Below are positions 6,135-12,242 of a DNA stretch of 12,242 nt, one piece after another. The notes under the pieces were generated by a model, which saw only the letters and a list, made by a program, of their open reading frames with translations, was not told where the DNA came from and searched no databases. Source of the DNA: an uncultured Clostridia bacterium (GTDB lineage: Bacteria > Bacillota > Clostridia > TANB77 > CAG-508); the NCBI GenBank assembly GCA_949935895.1, contig CATLGL010000040.1:1-12242 (forward strand), written 5' to 3'. How positions within the stretch are numbered: the first letter of the stretch is position 1; the number at the start of each line of letters is the position of its first letter. Both the position numbers and the translations under genes were made by a program.

Positions 6135-6157
6135 GTACAGCAATTGTACAGCAAATT
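6135..6157. repeat. Tandem 11-bp direct repeat
   Basis: GTACAGCAATT (6135-6145) is followed directly by GTACAGCAAATT (6146-6157), then TTGTAC. The stretch 5967-6208 is otherwise AT-rich with no gene that I can support. An operator or a relic of recombination are both possible. Confidence 0.4.
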
Positions 6158-6208
6158 TTGTACTAAATTGTGATAATCTATGATAGATAGCTATCTTCTA
6201 AAACCAAA

Positions 6209-6233
6209 AATACTCCCTTACAAAGAGAGTATT
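6209..6233 (-). terminator. Terminator of the tRNA operon
   Basis: A 7-bp outer stem AATACTC/GAGTATT plus 2 inner pairs, with one C-A mismatch, around a 5-nt loop. On the minus strand it is followed by TTTTGGTTTT. It lies about 70 bases beyond the 3' end of the tRNA-Cys gene. Confidence 0.7.
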
Positions 6234-6301
6234 TCTGCATTTTGTACCTTTATGCAATAATATGTACTGTTGTATAATAATCGCTTAAAAGTGCCTCGTT
6301 A

Positions 6302-6375
6302 TGGAGGCGACACCCGGATTTGAACCGGGGATCAGAGTTTTGCAGACTCGTGCCTTACCACTTGGCTATGTCGCC
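6302..6375 (-). tRNA. tRNA-Cys(GCA)
   Basis: The minus strand gives a full 74-nt cloverleaf: acceptor GGCGACA paired with TGTCGCC, discriminator U and an encoded CCA end, a T arm with GGTTCAAATCC, and an anticodon loop CTGCAAA with anticodon GCA. It is the second gene of a two-tRNA unit, 47 bases after tRNA-Gly. Confidence 0.96.
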
Positions 6376-6422
6376 ATATCTTATAATATATGCTACTATA
6401 TTTCATATTAGAACGAAATATC

Positions 6423-6498
6423 TGGAGCGAAAGACGGGGCTCGAACCCGCTACCTTCGCCTTGGCAAGGCGACGCTCTACCAGATGAGCTACTTTCGC
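6423..6498 (-). tRNA. tRNA-Gly(GCC)
   Basis: The minus strand gives a 76-nt cloverleaf: acceptor GCGAAAG paired with CTTTCGC, encoded CCA, a T arm with GGTTCGAGCC, and an anticodon arm CGCCTTGCCAAGGCG with anticodon GCC. It reads GGC and GGU, not the GGA codon used at the recoding sites, so a separate tRNA-Gly(UCC) must exist elsewhere. Confidence 0.96.
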
Positions 6499-6555
6499 AT
6501 AAGTTATTATTAGCAAAGCTTTTAACAAATAAACCTTTACTGAAAAACAACTATT

Positions 6556-6584
6556 ATAATAGCAAAAAAATAAAAAGAAGTCAA
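6556..6584 (-). promoter_or_regulatory. Promoter of the tRNA-Gly/tRNA-Cys operon
   Basis: On the minus strand, -35 TTGACT (6584-6579), a 17-bp spacer and -10 TATTAT (6561-6556). The start would be near 6549, about 50 bases before the tRNA-Gly 5' end. Confidence 0.75.
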
Positions 6585-6612
6585 GACTAGTTTTAAATAT
6601 TTTGATAATCAC

Positions 6613-6644
6613 TTTTAGAAAAAATAGTAAGTTTTTTTCTAAAA
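6613..6644. terminator. A/T-rich perfect hairpin upstream of the adhesin gene
   Basis: TTTTAGAAAAAA (6613-6624) pairs perfectly with TTTTTTCTAAAA (6633-6644) around an 8-nt loop. It could block read-through between the divergent tRNA and adhesin units. The low GC of the stem makes its function uncertain. Apart from promoters, 6499-6948 shows nothing else that I can support. Confidence 0.3.
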
Positions 6645-6742
6645 AGGATTAATTCATATTATGCAAGAAGTAATCAAAATATTCCTAAAAATAGAAAAAT
6701 ACTTACGCATATAAGAAAAAATAATAAATTCTACATAATCTG

Positions 6743-6771
6743 TTGAAATTATTACAAAAATGATATATAAT
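6743..6771 (+). promoter_or_regulatory. Promoter of the thioester adhesin gene
   Basis: A -35 box TTGAAA (6743-6748), a 17-bp spacer and a perfect -10 TATAAT (6766-6771). The start near 6778 leaves a leader of about 170 bases before the ATG at 6949. It also lies downstream of an in-frame ATG at 6760, which therefore cannot be the start. No known riboswitch is recognisable in the leader. Confidence 0.75.
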
Positions 6772-6948
6772 TGTAACACAAATGTCGTTTTTAAAAGAAA
6801 ATATGAAAAAAAGAGTTTCCGTAAAGGGATTTTTTTATGTAAAAAACAAATGAAGCAAAAATGGAAAAACCTACTATTGACGAAAGAAACAGATGAAAGT
6901 AAAATATATGATAGTATAGTTATAATTTTTATAAGGAAGGTAAGAAGG

Positions 6949-9900
6949 ATGAAACAAAAAAGAATAATCAAAATATTGATAATCATGTTGATTTCTCTAT
7001 TAGCAATTGTAGGGCTAGCAACAAAAACATATGCAGCCAAAGATAACTATGTATTAGCAATCCAACATTTAAGAGAAAATGGAGGAGCCTATATTATTGA
7101 TGGTACAGGAGCTTCCACAGTAAAAAAAATATGGAAGATAGTATCTTATCCTAATTTAGCTAGTACAACAGTCGATTATAGTAATGCATTTTATTGTCTT
7201 AGAGCAGAACATGGTTTTGCTAATACTAGTACAAGTGCTAGTGGAAAAAAAGAATATAGAATTAAATTAGATATGAAATCACAAAAAACAGAAGTATTGC
7301 CTAGATTAGTAGCAACAAATGCTTGTACAGATTATAATAGTACAACAAAAGAATCAGAAACTTACAATAAAATTATGTGGATTTTAGACCATATGTATGT
7401 AAAAAATTCGCCAAATGCACAAGCTCAAAAAAATGAATTACTAAAAAAGATTCCAGACATCAATATTGCAAATACTCCAATGACAGATGAAGATATTGAA
7501 GTAATACAACAATTGGCAATTTGGTATTTTACAAATCAAAACAGTGATTATTCTTCAACAGATACAATTAATCGATTAAAATTTAACAACAATAGTGGTT
7601 CAGCTGAAGTACCAAATAGTTTTAAATCATTTGCAGATTGGTATAAGGAGCCATATGGAGGAGAAACATCTTCTGAAACAGTAGGACAGGCACGTCAATA
7701 TGACTGTAAGCTTTTATATGAATATTTAATTACAGAAGCAAATAAACAAGGAAGGTATACTTCACCAAATAGTGATGTTTCACCTTTAACTTTAGATAAA
7801 TCAAGAGTAGCATTAACAGAAGAAGGAAGCAACTATCTAATTGGTCCATTTCGAATTAACAGAAATTCGAACATAGCCTATACGCTAAATACATTAGCAT
7901 TTACTGATGGAGCAGGACAAGAGTTTAACTATACATTATTAAATGGAAATAAACAAGTAATATCTGGAGCAAAAATTGGAGAGGATTTTTATGTTTGTCT
8001 TCCAGATACAACAACAGTAAGAACCATTAAATTCGATATGAATCTTAGTTATACAAAAACAATAGCAACTTACTATACAACAGATGATGCTACATATCGA
8101 GGAGAACAACCAGTAGTATTAGTAGAAAAGCAACCAGCAACATACACAGATAATGTAACCATTCAAATAGGAGAGAAACCATTTGATTTATCATTAAGAA
8201 AATTCATTAGTGAAATAAATGGAGTTGCTATACCAGTAAGTAGAGCACCACAAGTAGATGTATCAGGATTAAAAGCAGGAGTAGCAACAACTGCAACTTA
8301 TAATCATCCAAAGGCACCACTTGAAGTACCAGAAGAAGCAACAATTACCTATACAATTCGTGTGTATAATGAAGGACAAAAAGACGGATATGCCAGTGAA
8401 ATAACAGACCATTTACCACCAGAATTAGAATTTTTACCAAATGATAATCAAAACCAAGCATATGGTTGGAGTTATGATAATACAGACCCAAATAGAAGAA
8501 CAATTAAAACAAATTATCTATCAAAAGCAAGAAATGAAAACAATATATTAAGAGCCTATAATGGAGGAGATACCTTAGACTATAAAGAACTAAAAGTAAG
8601 ATGCAAATTAAAACCATCAACTCAAGAAGGAAAACGAATTGTTAACATTGCAGATATAACAGAATTTACAGATGCAAATGGAAATGGTATTACCGATAGA
8701 GACTCACAAGCAAAAAATGTAACAATACCTGCTGACGGTAATTTACCAAACTATAAACAAACAGAAATTAACCGTGGAGACAGATATATACCAGGACAAC
8801 AAGATGACGATGACTTTGATAGCATTTATATAAGAATAAAACTATTTGACTTATCATTAAGAAAATTTATTAGTGAAGTAAATGGAGTAGCTACAAAAGT
8901 AAGTAGAGAACCACAAGTAGATGTATCAGGATTAAAAGCAGGAGTGGCAACAACCGCAACTTATAATCACACCAAAATACCACTTTCTGTGCCAGAAGAG
9001 GCAATTATTACTTATACAATTCGTGTATATAATGAAGGACAAAAAGATGGATATGCTAGTGAAATAACAGACCATTTACCACCAGAATTAGAATTTTTAC
9101 CAAATGATAGCCAAAACAAGTCATATGGATGGAGTTATGACAATACAGATGCAAGTAAAAGAACAATTAAAACAAACTATTTATCAAAAGCAACCAATGA
9201 GAATAACATCTTAAGAGCTTATAATGGAGGAAATAGCTTAGACTATAAAGATTTAAAAGTAAGATGTAAATTAAAACCATCAACTCAAGAAGGAAAACGA
9301 ATTGTTAATATTGCAGATATAACAGGCTTTACAGATACAAATGGAAATACAATTACCGATAGAGATTCACAAGCAAAAAATGTAACATTACCAACAGATC
9401 AAGATTTGCCAAACTATAAATTAACAGAAATTAATCGTGGTGATAAATACATACCAGGACAACAAGATGATGATGATTTTGACAATATCTATATTAAAAT
9501 AAAACCATTTGATTTAGCATTAAGAAAATTTATTACCAAAATAAATGGAGTAGCACCACAAACAAGTAGAGAGCCAGTAGTAGACATATCAGGATTAAAA
9601 TCGGGAACAGCAACAACAGCCATTTACAATCATCCAAAAGCGCCACTTTCTGTAGAAATAGGTGATATTGTTACTTATACAATTCGTGTATATAATGAAG
9701 GACAAAAAGATGGATATGCCAGTGAAATAACAGACCATTTACCACCAGAATTAGAGTTTTTACCAGAGGATGAAGAAAACATTGCAAATGGTTGGGTTTA
9801 TGATGATAAAGATACTTCATTAAGAACCATTAAAACCGCCCATTTATCAAAACAAACGGATAGTGAAAACTTAATCAAAGCATTTGATGGAGAAAGATTA

Positions 9901-12049
9901 GATTATAAAGACCTTACTGTAAAATGTAAAGTCGTAACTGTGCCAAGTAATACAAAACGAATTGTTAATATTGCAGATATTACAGCATTTACTGATGCTA
10001 ATGGAAACCCAATTACCGATAGAGATTCACAAGCAAATAATATACAATTACCAAGTGATGAACAACTACCAAATTATAAACAAGAAGAAATTGACCAAAA
10101 AACCCCATATATACCAGGGCAACAAGATGATGATGACTTTGATAGTGTAAGAATTACCTATTTTGATTTAGCTTTAAGAAAATTCATTAGTGTAGTAAAT
10201 GGAAAAGTACCAACTGTTAGTAGAGAGCCAGTAGTAGACATATCAGGATTAAAATCAGGAACAGCAACAACAGCCATTTACAATCATCCAAAAGTACCAC
10301 TACAAGTAAAGGTAGGAGATATAGTAACATATACCATAAGAGTATATAATGAAGGTAAAAAAGATGGATATGCCAGTGAAATAACAGACCATTTACCAGA
10401 ACAATTAGAATTTTTACCAGAGGATGAAACAAATATCGCAAATGGTTGGAAATATGATGAAAACGATTCAAGCCATAGAACCATTAAAACAAATCGTCTA
10501 TCAAAAGAAGTAAGTGAAAATAACTTAATCAAAGCATTTGATGGAGAAACACTATATTATAAAGACATAACTGTAAATTGTAAAGTAACAGGAAATCCAA
10601 AATACAACAAAAGGATTGTTAATATTGCAGACATTACAGACTTTACAGATGAAAAAGGAAATGAAATAAAAGATATTGATTCAGAAAAAAATAATGTAAA
10701 AGTGCCAGAAGATGAAAATTTACCAAATTATAAACAAGAGGAAATTGATAAAGGTGACAAATATATACCAGGGCAACAAGACGATGATGATTTTGATAGT
10801 GTAACAATCGTATACTTTGATTTAGCATTAAGAAAATTTATTACAAAAGTAGATAGTTTAGATATCAATAACCGTTATCCACAATTAAGTATGGGAGAAG
10901 ATGGAAACATTAAATATACCCATACCAAAGAGCCAGTATTAGTAGCTAATGGAAATATTGTAACCTATACCATCCGTATTTATAATGAAGGAACCATGGC
11001 AGGATATGCCAGTGAAATAACCGATGATTTACCAGAAGGACTAGTATTTTTACCACAAAATGATACAAACGTAGAATATCGTTGGAAAATGCTTGACAAA
11101 GATGGAAAACAAACAGACGATGTAAAGCAAGCAGTAAAAATCACAACAGATTATTTATCCAAAGCACAAGAAAAAGAAAAAAATGCAAACTTATTAAAAC
11201 CATTTGATGAAAAAGCTGGATTGAGTGAAACAAACCCAGACCATAGAGATGTAAAAATCGCATTTAAAGTAACAGAGCCAAATACATCAGATAGAATACT
11301 AATCAACACAGCAGAAATTTCAGAAGATGCAGATGAAAACGATGATCCAGTTGATGATATCGATTCAACTCCAGGAAATAACAAAGAAGGAGAAGACGAT
11401 ATTGACATTGATAAAGTAAGAGTAAAATACTTTGACTTAGCACTAAAAAAATGGGTAACACAAGCAATTGTTATTCAAGATGGAAACCAAACCATTATAG
11501 AAACTCGGACATACCGGAAATGAAAATCCAGAACCAGTTGTAAAAGTAGACTTAAAAACCAAAGACATCAAAAAATTAACAGTTAAATTTAGGTATAAAA
11601 TTAAAGTAACTAATGAAGGAGAAATTGAAGGATATGTCAAAGAAGTAAAAGACTATATTCCAGATGGATTAAAATTCGTAGCAAGTGATAACCCTAAGTG
11701 GACACAAATTAGTGAAAAAGTAGTAGTAACTGACCAATTAAAAGATAGACTACTAAAACCAGGAGAAAGTGCAACAGTTGAAATTTTACTAACCTGGGAA
11801 AATAGTGATAAAAACTTAGGTTTAAAAGTAAACTGGGCAGAAATCAGTAAAGACTATAACGATTATGAAGATACACCAGATATTGATTCAACACCAGACA
11901 ACAATAAACCAGGGGAAGACGATATTGATAACGCACCAGTTATATTATCAGTAAAAACAGGAGAAGAAGTAATCTATATTGGACTAACAACAATAATCTT
12001 AGTAATACTAGCTGGAGGAATTTATCTAATCAGAAAATATGTGTTATAA
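6949..12049 (+). CDS. Thioester-domain surface adhesin, 1699 aa, with one +1 frame break
   Basis: This is a secreted, cell-surface protein probably used for attachment. A signal peptide (residues 1-29, TYA cleavage site) is followed by a thioester domain: Cys83 in FYCLRAEHG and the Gln partner in VIQQLAIWYFT (Q187/Q188), which in this family form an internal Cys-Gln thioester that bonds covalently to host targets. After a linker (about 255-411) come six related domains starting FDL-LRKF at residues 412, 633, 854, 1072, 1290 and 1495. They are separated by acidic linkers (IPGQQDDDDFD), with conserved Lys (LRKF) and Asn (IVNIADI) that may form isopeptide bonds. The last domain and a C-terminal SVKTGEE-plus-membrane-helix anchor lie in a +1 frame entered at 11506. 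Without the shift the protein stops at TGA 11521 with no anchor. The start at 6949 has AAGGAAGG at 6933-6940. Native ligand and sortase use are unknown. Confidence 0.88.
8182..11430 (+). repeat. Five tandem adhesin domains at DNA level
   Basis: Repeat starts are at 8182, 8845, 9508, 10162 and 10816; a more diverged sixth begins at 11431. Unit lengths are 663, 663, 654, 654 and 615 bases. Repeats 1 and 2 share long identical stretches, as do 3 and 4, pointing to recent duplication or gene conversion in pairs. Copy number may vary between strains and is a risk point for short-read assembly. Confidence 0.92.
11503..11509 (+). other. Putative +1 recoding site 3 in the adhesin gene (ACT CGG A)
   Basis: The zero frame reads ATA GAA ACT CGG ACA TAC CGG AAA TGA. 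Skipping C11506 gives GAA ACT GGA CAT ACC GGA AAT GAA, after which 179 further codons complete a sixth domain and a membrane anchor. The site has the same form as the two in prfA: NNN CGG A read as NNN GGA, with a Thr codon in the P site. A second CGG at 11515 is in frame only if the shift does not happen. Confidence 0.78.
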
Positions 12050-12064
12050 TTATATATAACCAAG

Positions 12065-12098
12065 AAAAATAGAACTCTTTAAAAAGGGTTCTATTTTT
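12065..12098 (+). terminator. Intrinsic terminator of the adhesin gene
   Basis: A 15-bp stem with one G-U pair (12065-12079 with 12084-12098, core TAGAACTCTT) and a 4-nt loop TAAA, with the T-run forming the end of the right arm. It starts 15 bases after the stop codon that is reached only in the shifted frame, which supports 12049 as the true gene end. Confidence 0.88.
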
Positions 12099-12168
12099 AT
12101 ATAATATTTTAAAAGAATATAGGTTTACAATAGATATGACACACCAAGTGTAAGAAATAAAAAATTGA

Positions 12169-12235
12169 AGGAAATACCAAAATATGATAAAGTAGTTTTA
12201 ACCACAAAACACTTAAAATATTGGAGGTATTTCCT
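12169..12235. repeat. 10-bp inverted repeat covering a ribosome binding site
   Basis: AGGAAATACC (12169-12178) is matched by GGTATTTCCT (12226-12235). The right copy overlaps the GGAGG ribosome binding site and ends just before the ATG at 12236. It could be a translational control hairpin or a terminal structure of a mobile element. Neither can be settled from seven bases of the gene. Confidence 0.5.
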
Positions 12236-12242
12236 ATGAGTA
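12236..12242 (+). CDS. Start of an unidentified downstream gene
   Basis: ATG at 12236 follows GGAGG (12223-12227) with an 8-base spacing. Only ATG AGT A is inside the window, so the product cannot be named. Confidence 0.55.

Noticed and set aside
6803..6853. 16-codon upstream ORF in the adhesin leader
   Set aside because: No convincing ribosome binding site and no sign of an attenuator; likely chance in an A-rich leader.
6760..6948. 63-residue N-terminal extension of the adhesin from ATG 6760
   Set aside because: It lies upstream of the probable transcription start, has no ribosome binding site, and would bury the signal peptide inside the protein.
6772..6948. Cyclic di-GMP or other riboswitch in the adhesin leader
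   Set aside because: The leader length is suggestive, but none of the conserved riboswitch core sequences that I know is visible.
10217..10532. Long antisense open frames within the adhesin repeats and other genes
   Set aside because: They follow from repetitive, AT-biased coding sequence on the other strand, with no ribosome binding sites or recognisable proteins.
8182..11430. CRISPR-like or non-coding tandem repeat
   Set aside because: The repeats are long, in frame, and encode conserved protein domains.
11515..11518. Second CGGA in the adhesin as another shift site
   Set aside because: After the shift at 11506 this CGG is out of frame (ACC GGA), so it needs no recoding.

Overview
The window looks like a chromosomal segment of an AT-rich, low-GC Gram-positive bacterium, probably an uncultured gut Clostridia or Bacilli relative. 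The basis is AGGAGG-type ribosome binding sites, A/T-ending codons with AGA and GGA dominant, strong TTGACA/TATAAT-type promoters, and a thioester-domain surface protein with tandem repeats. The species cannot be named from this sequence.

Layout: (1) 1-829, the 3' three quarters of prfA (release factor 1), interrupted by two +1 frame breaks; (2) 918-1661, a ZIP-family metal transporter; (3) 1897-3741, an AMP-forming long-chain acyl-CoA synthetase with a strong terminator; (4) about 3820-4770, a compositionally different island with two small minus-strand genes (30 and 41 aa) diverging from an unrecognised 163-aa gene through back-to-back promoters; (5) 4860-5573, a minus-strand SDR oxidoreductase; (6) about 5613-5966, a candidate type I toxin-antitoxin module: a 37-aa hydrophobic peptide on the minus strand and a convergent antisense RNA on the plus strand sharing one hairpin; (7) 6302-6498, a tRNA-Gly/tRNA-Cys operon on the minus strand; (8) 6949-12049, a 1699-aa thioester adhesin with six tandem domains and a C-terminal membrane anchor, which also needs a +1 frame change; (9) 12236-12242, the first codons of another gene.

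The most striking signal is shared by genes 1 and 8. All three frame breaks have the same form: an in-frame CGG codon followed by A, where dropping the C (reading GGA, Gly) restores a conserved protein. By eye, the five ordinary genes (about 3,000 codons) contain no other in-frame CGG; every other CGG in them straddles a codon boundary. Two of the sites lie in RF1, one just after the stop-codon-recognition tripeptide and one immediately before the catalytic GGQ. The third lies before the anchor domain of the adhesin. This fits CGG being an unassigned or starved codon in this organism, used as a +1 recoding site (NNN-C-GGA). The small foreign-looking island does use CGG as an ordinary in-frame codon, which makes it a contrast and a test case.

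There is no single pathway linking the genes. RF1, ZIP, acyl-CoA synthetase, SDR and the tRNAs are housekeeping or metabolic functions. The adhesin, the toxin-antitoxin module and the small-gene island are accessory.
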